DNA of 64,000 bases from NCBI GenBank assembly GCA_020351995.1, contig CP070674.1, forward strand, positions 2,180,667 to 2,244,666. The letters are read 5' to 3'. The notes beneath the pieces are model-generated. The model saw nothing but the letters and a program-made list of their open reading frames with translations, did no database searches and was not told the DNA's origin. The DNA comes from Candidatus Zixiibacteriota bacterium. Lineage in GTDB: Bacteria; Zixibacteria; MSB-5A5; GN15; FEB-12. Numbering within the stretch: the stretch's first letter is position 1; each line of letters starts with the position of its first letter. Position numbers and translations under genes: made by a program. Of this stretch, positions 9,219-17,635 are shown piece after piece.

Positions 9219-11507
9219 ATGGCCAAGAACCTTCTGATAGTTGAGTCTCCCGCTAAGACCCGGACCCTTTCCCGCTTTTTGGGTAAAGATTTTGATATAA
9301 TGGCTACCGTGGGCCATATTTGCGACCTCCCGAAATCCAAACTCGGCGTCGACCCCGAGAACAGCTTCAATCCCGACTACATCGTCATAAAAGGGAAAGA
9401 AAAGGTCATTCGCGACCTGAAAAAGGCCGCCAAAATGGCCAAAACGGTCTATCTGGCACCGGATCCGGATCGCGAGGGTGAGGCTATCGCCTGGCATGTA
9501 TCCAACAGTATTGGCAAATCCAGTAAGGCCAAAATCGTCCGTGTAGCTTTCAATGAAATAACAAAGCCGGCTGTCACGGAAGCTATTGATAATCCGCGAG
9601 ATATCGATATGAATCTGGTGAACGCCCAGCAGGCGCGCCGTGTTCTGGATCGCATAGTTGGATACACCGTTTCTCCTTTCTTGTGGAGCACCGTGGCCCG
9701 CAACCTGTCGGCGGGACGAGTTCAGTCGGTCGCTCTGCGTCTGATAGTTGAACGTGAGGAGGCGGTTAAGGCATTCGAACCGCAAGAGTATTGGAATATC
9801 GTAGCTGACCTGAAAACCAGGAAGAAAGAAAATTTCTCCTCGAAGCTCCATAAGATTGACAAACTCACTGTATCGACACCCAACGGTACTATTAACAATA
9901 AGATTATCATCAGGTCCGAGAAGGAAGTCAAAAAGTACGTCAAGGAGTTGGAGGGGCAGGATTTCGTTGTCTCGGACGTTAAGAACTCCGAAAAAACAAA
10001 GCGGGCCTCGGCTCCTTTCATAACATCGACTCTGCAGCAGGAGGCGGCCAAGAAGCATGGTTTCAGCGCCAAGCAGACCATGTCGATCGCCCAGAAACTG
10101 TATGAGGGTATTGAGATCGGTAAGGAAGGTCCGGTGGGACTGATTACCTACATGCGGACCGACTCAACGCGCATTTCCAACGAGGCCATTAAAGCCGTAA
10201 GAGCATATATAAGTAAGAACTTTGGCAAGGAATACCTTCCGGCGAAGGCGGTCCAGTACGGCAAGAAAAAAACCGCGCAGGATGCTCACGAAGCCATCCG
10301 GCCGACTTACATGAACCTGCCTCCGGAGAAAGTCAAAAAGCAACTGACCGCGCCGCAGTTAAGGCTGTACACGCTTGTCTGGAACCGTTTCGTTGCCAGT
10401 CAGATGAACCCGGCGAGGTTCGATGTTGACACCGTGCTTATATCCGCCGGCCGATTTACCTTCCGATCAGTCGCGGAGCGAGTGGCCTTTGACGGGTTTC
10501 TCAAGATTTATCATGAGGAGAAAGAACCCGACGAAAACGGAAACGGCCAGAATGGTGTCGATTCTTTGCCGGTGCTTAAGCCAGGGGACAAGTTAACATT
10601 GATTAAGCTGAATCCGTCGCAGTCATTCACGAAACCTCCCCCCAGGTTTTCCGAGGCTATGCTGGTCAAGGAATTGGAGGCTGACGGCATCGGGCGCCCA
10701 TCCACTTACGCCACTATTATATCTACCCTCAAGGATCGCAAGTATGTGGAAATGGAACAACGCAAACTGCTGCCGACAGAACTTGGTGTCACGGTGTGCA
10801 AGATATTGACTGAAAATTTCCCCGACCTCTTTGATATCAGTTTTACGGCTGAGATGGAAAGGGAACTCGATGCCATCGAGGAAGGCGACGATGATTGGGT
10901 GGAAGTGGTTGGTGAGTTCTATGAACCCTTTATGGAAACCATCGACGAACTGAAAGGAAGAGAAAAAGAAATCAAAGCCTCGATGGAAGAGATGACTGAC
11001 ATCAAGTGCGAGAAGTGCGGTTCCCCGATGGTAATAAAGTGGGGTCGAAACGGTCGTTTCCTGGCCTGTTCGGCCTACCCGAAATGCAAATCGACGCGTC
11101 CTCTTCCGGAAGAAGAAGCCAGAAATAAAACTGATGAGAAGTGCGATAAATGTGGCTCTCCCATGGTCATCAAGACTGGACGCTTCGGCCGCTTTATGGC
11201 TTGCTCCGCTTACCCGGACTGTAAGAACACCAAAGCCATTACGCTCGGCATTAAATGCCCCAGGCCGGGCTGTTCCGGGGATATCATTGAAAAACACACC
11301 AAGGCCCGCCGGATTTTTTACGGCTGTTCGAACTACCCCAAGTGCGACTACGCCAGCTGGGATATGCCCGTCAAGATAGAGTGCCCTTCCTGTCATCATC
11401 CCTTCATGTTGCTTAAAGTTTCCAAGGCTAAGGGCGAGTACTATCGCTGCCCTGAGTGCAAGCACCAGATGAGCGGAGAAACTTCCGAGAAAAAGACAGT
11501 GGCCTGA
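9219..11507 (+). CDS. topA: DNA topoisomerase I (type IA)
   Basis: This 762-residue enzyme relaxes negative supercoils by cutting one strand through a tyrosine link. The TOPRIM domain carries the acidic cluster in APDPDREGEAIAWH. The catalytic tyrosine is Tyr311 in LITYMRTDSTR. The core is followed by four C-terminal cysteine modules: two near-identical ones starting CEKCGSPM and CDKCGSPM, a third starting CPRPGCSG and a last CPSCHH...CPEC. The first two are about 60% identical, suggesting internal duplication. Length and order are those of bacterial TopA. It is followed by a hairpin at 11533 and then xerC. Confidence 0.96.
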   Translation: MAKNLLIVESPAKTRTLSRFLGKDFDIMATVGHICDLPKSKLGVDPENSFNPDYIVIKGKEKVIRDLKKAAKMAKTVYLAPDPDREGEAIAWHVSNSIGKSSKAKIVRVAFNEITKPAVTEAIDNPRDIDMNLVNAQQARRVLDRIVGYTVSPFLWSTVARNLSAGRVQSVALRLIVEREEAVKAFEPQEYWNIVADLKTRKKENFSSKLHKIDKLTVSTPNGTINNKIIIRSEKEVKKYVKELEGQDFVVSDVKNSEKTKRASAPFITSTLQQEAAKKHGFSAKQTMSIAQKLYEGIEIGKEGPVGLITYMRTDSTRISNEAIKAVRAYISKNFGKEYLPAKAVQYGKKKTAQDAHEAIRPTYMNLPPEKVKKQLTAPQLRLYTLVWNRFVASQMNPARFDVDTVLISAGRFTFRSVAERVAFDGFLKIYHEEKEPDENGNGQNGVDSLPVLKPGDKLTLIKLNPSQSFTKPPPRFSEAMLVKELEADGIGRPSTYATIISTLKDRKYVEMEQRKLLPTELGVTVCKILTENFPDLFDISFTAEMERELDAIEEGDDDWVEVVGEFYEPFMETIDELKGREKEIKASMEEMTDIKCEKCGSPMVIKWGRNGRFLACSAYPKCKSTRPLPEEEARNKTDEKCDKCGSPMVIKTGRFGRFMACSAYPDCKNTKAITLGIKCPRPGCSGDIIEKHTKARRIFYGCSNYPKCDYASWDMPVKIECPSCHHPFMLLKVSKAKGEYYRCPECKHQMSGETSEKKTVA

Positions 11508-11532
11508 GAACTGTTCCTGTTAAAACGATTGG

Positions 11533-11561
11533 AGCCGCAGCGTATACGCAGCGGCTTTCTT
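11533..11561 (+). terminator. Candidate rho-independent terminator after topA
   Basis: AGCCGC (11533-11538) pairs with GCGGCT (11551-11556). The inner self-complementary GCGTATACGC lengthens the stem after an A-A mismatch, and TTCTTATT follows. Confidence 0.55.
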
Positions 11562-11618
11562 ATTGCCGGAAGTTTCAAATTGATTGACCGGCCATAGGTT
11601 TTTCAATAACTTGCCTGC

Positions 11619-12533
11619 ATGTTGGCTGATCTTCTTAAAAAATACCTTAAGGCACTCTTTAAGGAAAAACGGTGCGCCGCTCGAACGATTGAAGCCTACC
11701 GCCGGGACCTGGTGCCCTGGATTGATTTTCTGATGAAAAAGCATGAGGAACTTCCCGGTGCCTCCAGGAATGATCCCCTTTTCTTAAGGCTCTACCTCAG
11801 GCAGCGCTCGGAGGCGGGAGTCTCAAACCGCTCCCTGGCTCGTTTCCTCTCGGCCCTTTCCGGATTTCAGCGTTTCCTCGCGACCCATTCAGGGAGCAAA
11901 CAGTACATCTTTAAAATCCCCACCATGAAATACCGAAGCGGAATTCCGGACTTTGTTCCGCAAAAGGAGGTTGTTCGCCTGTTTGATCACTCCTCCGCGC
12001 GCGATGATAAGAAGCGATATGCTTACTGGCGGGATTACATAATGATCGCGCTATTGTATGCTACCGGCGTAAGGAGGGAAGAATTAGCCAATATTAAGCT
12101 CTCTGATGTTGACCTTGACGGTGGCACGGTCACGGTACTCGGTAAGGGTAACAAGGTTCGCGTCGTGCCGATAGGAGATGCCACCTTGAAAGAAGTCAGC
12201 CAGTTCATAAAAGTGAGGCAGGTGTTTTGTGATGAGAAAGCTGCGCGTACGCCCTACCTTTTCTTGAACAATCAGGGAGGACCCCTGACTGTTCGATCGG
12301 TTGACCGTCTCGTCAAGAAGTTTGCCGCCGGGCTGGGTTTAGAAATTACCCCACATACGCTGAGGCATTCATTTGCCACTCACCTTCTGGAAAACGGGGC
12401 GGATCTTATGCTGATAAAGGAAATTCTTGGACATTCATCTTTGTCGACGACTCAAAAATACACTCACATTACAGCGGAATCGATGAAAAAAGCTTACAAA
12501 GTCGCGCATCCGCGTTCGGGCTCGAAAAAATAG
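11619..12533 (+). CDS. xerC: Tyrosine recombinase XerC/XerD family
   Basis: This 304-residue recombinase should resolve chromosome dimers at the dif site during division. The N-terminal SAM-like DNA-binding domain spans about 1-95. The catalytic set is complete: Arg152 in TGVRREEL, the Lys of [11 protein letters not shown], His246 and Arg249 in [12 protein letters not shown], His272 in [10 protein letters not shown] and the nucleophile Tyr281. It lies upstream of hslVU as in many bacteria, which favours XerC over a phage integrase; no phage gene is nearby. There is no ribosome-binding site before the ATG. A weak promoter-like pair (TTGACC 11584-11589, TAACTT 11607-11612) ends six bases before the start, so the mRNA may be leaderless. 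Confidence 0.88.
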   Translation: MLADLLKKYLKALFKEKRCAARTIEAYRRDLVPWIDFLMKKHEELPGASRNDPLFLRLYLRQRSEAGVSNRSLARFLSALSGFQRFLATHSGSKQYIFKIPTMKYRSGIPDFVPQKEVVRLFDHSSARDDKKRYAYWRDYIMIALLYATGVRREELANIKLSDVDLDGGTVTVLGKGNKVRVVPIGDATLKEVSQFIKVRQVFCDEKAARTPYLFLNNQGGPLTVRSVDRLVKKFAAGLGLEITPHTLRHSFATHLLENGADLMLIKEILGHSSLSTTQKYTHITAESMKKAYKVAHPRSGSKK

Positions 12534-12544
12534 CGAGGGTAAGG

Positions 12545-13081
12545 ATGAAATTACACGGAACCACTATCATTGGTTTGGTACATAACGGTCAGGCAGCGAT
12601 GGCCGGTGACGGCCAGGTGACGTTCGACGATACGGTCATGAAGACCGGAGCCGTCAAAATCAGACGGCTGCACGATGGCAAAATCCTGGCCGGGTTCGCC
12701 GGCGCCGTGGCCGACGCAATGGCTCTTTACGAACTTCTGGAAAAGAAAATAGATGAGTACGACGGTAATCTCCCGAGAGCTTCCGTCGAACTGGCCAAGG
12801 AATGGCGCACTGACCGAACTCTTCAGCGGCTCCAGGCGGTTATTGCTGTCACTGACAAAGAACACATTTTCCTGATAAGCGGGAATGGTGAGGTTATTGA
12901 GCCGGATGACGGCCTGATCGCCATCGGTTCGGGTGGCTCATACGCGCTGGCGGCGGCCAGGGCTCTGATGTTTGCCAATCCTAAGCTCAGCGCCGAGAAA
13001 GTCGCCGTCAAGGCGCTGGAAATTGCCAGCGATATCTGTGTCTATACCAATAAGAATATCAAGGTGGAAATTCTTAAATGA
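12545..13081 (+). CDS. hslV: ATP-dependent protease subunit HslV (ClpQ)
   Basis: This 178-residue protein is the proteolytic ring of the HslUV complex. The propeptide MKLHG should be removed to expose Thr6 as the catalytic N-terminal threonine ([10 protein letters not shown]), followed by [11 protein letters not shown] and '[17 protein letters not shown]', both typical of HslV. The stretch '[18 protein letters not shown]' matches the ring-contact region. Its stop codon overlaps the hslU start (ATGA), so the two subunits are translationally coupled. Confidence 0.95.
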   Translation: MKLHGTTIIGLVHNGQAAMAGDGQVTFDDTVMKTGAVKIRRLHDGKILAGFAGAVADAMALYELLEKKIDEYDGNLPRASVELAKEWRTDRTLQRLQAVIAVTDKEHIFLISGNGEVIEPDDGLIAIGSGGSYALAAARALMFANPKLSAEKVAVKALEIASDICVYTNKNIKVEILK

Positions 13082-14421
13082 ATGACAGCTACCTGAAACC
13101 AAAAGAAATTGTCGCCCACCTTGACAAGTATATTGTAGGCCAGGCCGATGCGAAGAAATCCGTGGCAATAGCCCTGCGGAACCGATGGCGCCGACAGCAG
13201 ACACCAGAGGAAGTCCGCCGCGAGATCATGCCCAATAATATAATCATGATCGGTCCCACCGGCGTCGGCAAAACCGAGATATCCCGACGTCTGGCTGATC
13301 TCGCCGGTGCTCCGTTTTTGAAGGTGGAAGCATCCAAATTCACCGAGGTTGGATACGTTGGCCGGGACGTCGAGTCAATGGTTCGTGATCTTGTGGATAT
13401 CGCCGTGAATATGGTCCGGGTGGAAAAGTCAAAGAGCTTCGAGGCAAGAGCCGAAGAAAACACCAACGAACGACTGCTGGACCTCCTGCTGGGGCCGCCA
13501 CCGCAAACGAAAGGCGCAACCGATGGCGAACAGATCGACTCGCTGATACGGACCCGGGAAAAGCTGCGGACCCGACTGCTCGAAGGGAAACTAGACGACC
13601 GTGAAATTGAGTTGGAAACCACGCAATCGCAATTCCCGGTTGTCGAGATATTCACTCCTATGGGGATGGAGGAGCTCGGAGCTAACTTTCAGGAGATGTT
13701 CTCGGGGCTGGTGCCGCAGAAGAAAAAGCGGCGTAAGATGAAAGTCAGCGAAGCTCGGCGTCTGACCTTCAATGAAGAGTTAGGCAAGCTGGTCAATATG
13801 GACGACGTCGTGGCCGAAGCGCTGGAAAGGGTTCAGGAGTCGGGCATAATATTCATCGATGAGCTCGATAAAATCGTCGGGGATTCGTCCCGAACCGGTC
13901 CCGATGTCAGCCGCGAAGGCGTGCAACGGGACATCCTGCCCATCGTTGAGGGTTGCGCCGTGTCTACCAAGTACGGAATGGTTCGGACCGATCACATTCT
14001 GTTTATCGCCGCCGGCGCCTTTCATGCTGCCAAACCGTCGGATCTGATACCGGAACTTCAGGGTCGCTTTCCCATAAGAGTCGAACTTCAGTCACTTACA
14101 GCCGAGGACTTTGAGAAGATACTCATAGAGCCAAAAGTGTCACTGGTCAAGCAGTACAAGGCTCTGCTGAAAACCGAGGGTGTCACTCTTGAGTTCTCCC
14201 CTGACAGCATCAGGAAGATCGCCTCTTACGCTGAAAAGGTAAACCGTGAAGCCGAGAACATCGGCGCCCGCCGACTGCACACGGTCATGACCACGTTGCT
14301 GGAAGATATTCTCTTCGATCCCCCGCTTAGTAAGAAAAAGATCGTTGTCAGCGGGCGGATGGTATCCACTCGGCTCGATAAGATTATCGAGAACGAAGAT
14401 CTGAGTAAGTATATACTGTGA
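13078..14421 (+). CDS. hslU: ATP-dependent protease ATPase subunit HslU (ClpY)
   Basis: This 447-residue AAA+ unfoldase feeds substrates into HslV. The N-terminus [20 protein letters not shown] is the standard HslU opening. Walker A is GPTGVGKT at residues 59-66 and Walker B is [10 protein letters not shown]. The sensor region reads '[20 protein letters not shown]', and '[15 protein letters not shown]' follows. The intermediate I-domain lies between the Walker motifs and includes the Lys-rich '[11 protein letters not shown]'. The C-terminus EDLSKYIL is the segment that inserts into HslV pockets. It ends 30 bases before the end of a convergent gene. Confidence 0.96.
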   Translation: MNDSYLKPKEIVAHLDKYIVGQADAKKSVAIALRNRWRRQQTPEEVRREIMPNNIIMIGPTGVGKTEISRRLADLAGAPFLKVEASKFTEVGYVGRDVESMVRDLVDIAVNMVRVEKSKSFEARAEENTNERLLDLLLGPPPQTKGATDGEQIDSLIRTREKLRTRLLEGKLDDREIELETTQSQFPVVEIFTPMGMEELGANFQEMFSGLVPQKKKRRKMKVSEARRLTFNEELGKLVNMDDVVAEALERVQESGIIFIDELDKIVGDSSRTGPDVSREGVQRDILPIVEGCAVSTKYGMVRTDHILFIAAGAFHAAKPSDLIPELQGRFPIRVELQSLTAEDFEKILIEPKVSLVKQYKALLKTEGVTLEFSPDSIRKIASYAEKVNREAENIGARRLHTVMTTLLEDILFDPPLSKKKIVVSGRMVSTRLDKIIENEDLSKYIL

Positions 14422-14450
14422 TGGGTCGTGGTGGCTGAGTATAGGGGAGA

Positions 14451-15176
14451 TCAGGGACCGTAAATCTTGATGTCGCCAATGAAGCAATTGCAGGCTACAT
14501 AGAGCTTCTTCTCGGATTCCTGATAATTTGCGGTCTGTGAGTCAATACTGTTGCCGAACCCTGAGGCGCGTTTACCCATAACATCAATATCCCCCACAAA
14601 ACTGGAACAGTGTGTGAAGACAGCCATGTCGGCTGGTGCCGTAATACGGATATCACCGATAAAGCTCGAGATAATCAGTCGATTCAGACCCTGTTCGAGA
14701 ATTCCCCCCTTAAGACGGATCTCTACATCACCGAACCCCGCTGATACCTCGACATTTTGGAGGTTCACACCGGTACAGTCGATAAACATATCGCCAAATG
14801 TCTTACTGTACTTAAACTTGCCCGGTTCGTCGGTTCTGGGGCTCTGAGAAACCCGCGGTTCCTCATAGTTGCTCGACGAATAGGAGTTGTCCTGAGGCGG
14901 TTCGATCTTCTGCTCATCCGGTCGGACCTAATCATCCTTTGGAACTGCAGTCTGCTGTGTATCAAAAGGTGGGGGAGGGGGTGGGGGGGCGAACCTTTCG
15001 GCAGCCTCCTGGCTCCGGCGACGAAGTATGAGCCAGAGACCAAATACAATCAGGGCCAGGGGTATCAGGGTGCTGAAAAGCTGCTCGGCGTCGAACAGAC
15101 CGGTAGTCTCACCCAGAAGGATTATCCCAATTGCCACCAGGATAACGCCCCATATTAGTTTGCTTTTCGGCTTCAT
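14451..15176 (-). pseudogene. LiaF-like envelope-stress membrane protein interrupted by an in-frame TAG
   Basis: Two open segments on the minus strand lie in the same frame and are separated by one TAG (14928-14930). The upstream piece starts at 15176 with two membrane spans (LIWGVILVAIGIILLG and LIPLALIVFGLWLIL) and an Arg-rich end, then a run of seven prolines. After the TAG the frame stays open for 46 codons before the first internal Met (14789). It continues into a C-terminal domain with three 'F(I/V)GDI' strands (SSFIGDIRI, SSFVGDIDV, NCFIGDIKI), the pattern of the LiaF/VraT C-terminal fold. Joined, the gene would be 241 codons plus the TAG, a normal LiaF-like length. It is a nonsense mutant, a sequence error, or, less likely, read through. 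TAG is an ordinary stop elsewhere in this window. Confidence 0.75.
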
Positions 15177-15303
15177 AGCTGTCCTGCCCTTAAGATTGTC
15201 TACAGGTTTAGTTTACGTAATATGATTGTCAATGTTGCTCCAAGCAACTTTTATATTCTTTTTGTCATAGGTCAATAAAAAATGCTGCCATCGAATTGAC
15301 GGC

Positions 15304-15332
15304 TTGACATCGAAGAAATAAACGTCTTAATT
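15304..15332 (+). promoter_or_regulatory. Weak candidate promoter of argF
   Basis: TTGACA at 15304-15309 is followed after 17 bases by TTAATT, a poor -10 box. The distance to the argF start leaves room for a leader of about 40 bases containing the AGGAGG site. I saw no clear arginine-repressor box. Confidence 0.3.
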
Positions 15333-15377
15333 CCCGACGATTTTGGCATTAACCCGCGATAAAAACCAGGAGGTAAT

Positions 15378-16289
15378 ATGCCCCGTTCTTTGACCCAGAT
15401 AACTGATCTTTCCGCCGCCGAACTTAAACAACTCTTTGATCTATGCGCCCGGATGAAAAAGGGCGAAATCACTCCCAAACCGCTTTCCGGAAAATCGGTT
15501 GCCTGCATTTTTACCAAGGAATCCCTGCGTACCAGGATATCGTTTGAAGTTGGTATCCCTGAATTAGGGGGGCACCCAATTTATGTTACCGACAGGGAAA
15601 TTAAATTGGGCGAGCGGGAATCGGTGGCTGATGCCGCCAGGGTGCTCTCGCGGTATGTGGGTCTGATCATGATTCGGACTTTCAAGCAGTCCCACGTCGA
15701 CGAGTTGGCCAGGTATGCCTCGGTTCCTGTTGTCAATGGCCTTACCGATCTCGTCCACCCGTGCCAGGTACTTGGCGACTATTTTACTATGCTGGAACAC
15801 CTCCAACCGAGCGATCGATACAAGGTCGCCTACGTTGGTGACGGCAACAATGTTGTCAACAGTTGGCTCAATCTGGCTTCGGTTATTCCACTCGAGTTCA
15901 GGATAGGTACTGCGGCTGATACACAGCCTGATTCAAGTATCATTGCTAAAGCCAAAGCCAATCCTGATAGCAGAATTGTCATCACCGGTGACCCTGTGGA
16001 AGCGGTGTCCGGGGCCGACGTTGTCTATACTGATGTCTGGGCATCCATGGGGCAGAAGGATCAGGCCGAAGAGAAGGCAAAGAAACTCAGGAAATATCAG
16101 CTCAACAGCGAACTGCTGAAGGCGGCGGCACCCCACGCTATCGTCATGCATTGCCTGCCCGCCGAGCGGGGACGTGAGATAACCGATGAAGTCATGGACG
16201 GTCCGCAATCCGTAGTCTTCGATGAAGCCGAAAACCGGCTTCACATACAGAAGGCCATTATGGTTTTCCTGCTCGACCTGATGAAATAG
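15378..16289 (+). CDS. argF: Ornithine carbamoyltransferase
   Basis: This 303-residue cytosolic enzyme makes citrulline from ornithine and carbamoyl phosphate in arginine synthesis. The carbamoyl-phosphate loop is ESLRTRISFEVG and the second phosphate-binding motif is HPCQVLGD. The ornithine loop includes YTDVWASMGQ and the catalytic cysteine lies in MHCLPAERGREI, which separates it from aspartate carbamoyltransferase. AGGAGG lies just before the ATG. No other arg gene is adjacent, and a strong terminator follows, so it appears to be a single-gene unit. Confidence 0.95.
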   Translation: MPRSLTQITDLSAAELKQLFDLCARMKKGEITPKPLSGKSVACIFTKESLRTRISFEVGIPELGGHPIYVTDREIKLGERESVADAARVLSRYVGLIMIRTFKQSHVDELARYASVPVVNGLTDLVHPCQVLGDYFTMLEHLQPSDRYKVAYVGDGNNVVNSWLNLASVIPLEFRIGTAADTQPDSSIIAKAKANPDSRIVITGDPVEAVSGADVVYTDVWASMGQKDQAEEKAKKLRKYQLNSELLKAAAPHAIVMHCLPAERGREITDEVMDGPQSVVFDEAENRLHIQKAIMVFLLDLMK

Positions 16290-16318
16290 TTGTTTTGCGT
16301 GTCAGACAGAAATACTGT

Positions 16319-16348
16319 GCCCGGTCGATATGACCGGGCTTTTTTCTT
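16319..16348 (+). terminator. Rho-independent terminator of argF
   Basis: A perfect eight-base stem, GCCCGGTC (16319-16326) and GACCGGGC (16332-16339), has a five-base loop and is followed by TTTTTTCTT. Confidence 0.88.
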
Positions 16349-16366
16349 AAGCTGGATATCCGGTAG

Positions 16367-16395
16367 TTGACAGATCAAGTTCCTCGCGTTACACT
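16367..16395 (+). promoter_or_regulatory. Promoter of the thioesterase gene, probably leaderless
   Basis: TTGACA (16367-16372), a 17-base spacer and TACACT (16390-16395) end seven bases before the ATG at 16403. Transcription would start at or next to the start codon, and no ribosome-binding site is present. Confidence 0.55.
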
Positions 16396-16402
16396 TGTCC
16401 AC

Positions 16403-16834
16403 ATGAAAGAAGTGCTAAGGTATCCCAACTGCTTTGTTTGTGGCGACCAAAACCACCATGGCCTGAAAGCAAAGTTCTATTATGACGGTGAGAAAGCTGT
16501 CAGCAGCGTGATCGCCAGCGAAAACTTTGAAGGCTACAAAGGAATTTATCACGGCGGGGTTATCTCCTCGTTGCTCGACGAGGTTATGATCAAGGCTATC
16601 CTGGCCGAGGAGAAATACGTCGTTACCGTCGAGTTGACCGTTCGCTATCTGGCTTCCCTTCCGGTCGGTGAAAAAGTTAACTTCGAAGGAAGAGTCACAA
16701 AGCAGAAAGGTAAAGTCATCTTTACGAAGGGTCAGGCAGCGGGCGAAAACGGCTCGGTTTTTGCCACTGCCACCGGCAAGTACGTGGAAGCAAGGCCGGG
16801 CCTCAAAGAGCAGTTGATGAAGTCTGTTGACTAA
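16403..16834 (+). CDS. PaaI-type hotdog-fold thioesterase
   Basis: This 143-residue protein resembles PaaI/YiiD-type acyl-CoA thioesterases. It begins with the cysteine pair CFVCG found in a subset of these proteins, followed by the active-site region 'GYKGIYHGGVISSLLDEVMIK', where His-Gly-Gly and the later Asp/Glu on the long hotdog helix are diagnostic. 'TVELTVRYLASLPVGEKV' forms the next strands. The substrate is unknown. A TTG at 16367 is in frame but coincides with the -35 box, so the ATG at 16403 is preferred. It is flanked by the argF terminator and an unrelated gene, so it is probably transcribed alone. Confidence 0.82.
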   Translation: MKEVLRYPNCFVCGDQNHHGLKAKFYYDGEKAVSSVIASENFEGYKGIYHGGVISSLLDEVMIKAILAEEKYVVTVELTVRYLASLPVGEKVNFEGRVTKQKGKVIFTKGQAAGENGSVFATATGKYVEARPGLKEQLMKSVD

Positions 16835-16977
16835 AAGGTTATAACGGATTTCAACATCTCTGAAAGGCAATCCCCACTCAGAATCATGGCAGCCAGCCAG
16901 GCGCGACCTAAGTCATTGCCGCACAGCGCATTTAATCAAAGGCCCATTTCGGCACTATCCTTGCTCGTATGTAGTGT

Positions 16978-17490
16978 ATGAAAAACAAGAAACCCGCGGT
17001 ATGCTGTTACATTGCCGCCTTTACCAACGCAAGATTGGACTCCTTTTTGGAAGACAACGGGTTTTCGAAAGGAATGATCTGTTTCGCCATTCCGACCTAC
17101 GGGATCATGTTTCGTTGTCGAACTGAAGGCCGCCTGATAGACCTGGAATTCAGCGCTCTGTTCTCATTGCTGGAATTCGTCAAATCGAAACTGGAAGGGG
17201 AGAAAATTAAGAGTCTCCAGATATTCTCCTCGAATCCCGAGCTTGTCTTCGCTTTTACTGAGAAGTCGCCGCACATGCGAAAGGGCAGTTCGCGCCGGAC
17301 CCTGCTTGACCAGTACGCCAAATCGATGCAGATAGCGATTGGTTACTCAAAGCCCGCTGAAAACCGTGCCCTGACATCTCCGGCGGAGTATCCCTCTGTC
17401 CCGAACGACCGGGTCGTCAAGCTGAATATTGACAAAAGTGAACTCACTAAGGTCGAATTCAAACCTTTCCAGAAGGGTATCAAAATCTAA
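16978..17490 (+). CDS. Conserved-looking protein of unknown function
   Basis: This 170-residue soluble protein is not recognised. It has an N-terminal block of alternating strands with two adjacent cysteines (AVCCYIAAF), a compact alpha/beta region up to about residue 105 (including 'KSLQIFSSNPELVFAFTEK'), then a basic patch (MRKGSSRRTLLDQYAK) and a polar, probably flexible C-terminal third. There is no signal peptide or membrane span. Codon use resembles its neighbours and both flanks are clean, so it is likely a real gene. No ribosome-binding site is seen before the ATG, and a TATGTA sequence lies four bases upstream, so translation may be leaderless. Confidence 0.65.
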   Translation: MKNKKPAVCCYIAAFTNARLDSFLEDNGFSKGMICFAIPTYGIMFRCRTEGRLIDLEFSALFSLLEFVKSKLEGEKIKSLQIFSSNPELVFAFTEKSPHMRKGSSRRTLLDQYAKSMQIAIGYSKPAENRALTSPAEYPSVPNDRVVKLNIDKSELTKVEFKPFQKGIKI

Positions 17491-17506
17491 ACCATCCGGT
17501 TTTGAC

Positions 17507-17534
17507 TTGACAATTCAGCCCCTGTGAATAAATT
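17507..17534 (+). promoter_or_regulatory. Candidate promoter of the M28 peptidase gene
   Basis: TTGACA at 17507-17512 and TAAATT at 17529-17534 are separated by 16 bases. This would leave a leader of about 95 bases before the ATG at 17636. Confidence 0.45.
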
Positions 17535-17635
17535 ACTATTGTAACCCGTTCACAAAGTATTACAGCGACTTACGTTCCTATAATTGCTTTGTCAGTATAA
17601 CATAGCACCTTGATTCGGAAGGTTTTGTCACTCCC

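Noticed and set aside
9054-10058. Long open frame antisense to topA and rpoZ
   Set aside because: It lies opposite well-identified genes, has no recognisable domain and no ribosome-binding site; it is a product of the codon pattern of the real strand.
10623-11465. Second long antisense frame over the 3' half of topA
   Set aside because: Same reasons; its composition mirrors the cysteine modules of topA.
11619-12533. Phage or mobile-element integrase
   Set aside because: The recombinase has the XerC layout, sits in a housekeeping order next to hslVU and has no phage genes, direct repeats or tRNA target nearby.
15250-15340. Arginine-repressor box before argF
   Set aside because: No convincing TGNATNNNNATNCA-like palindrome was found between the promoter-like boxes and the start.
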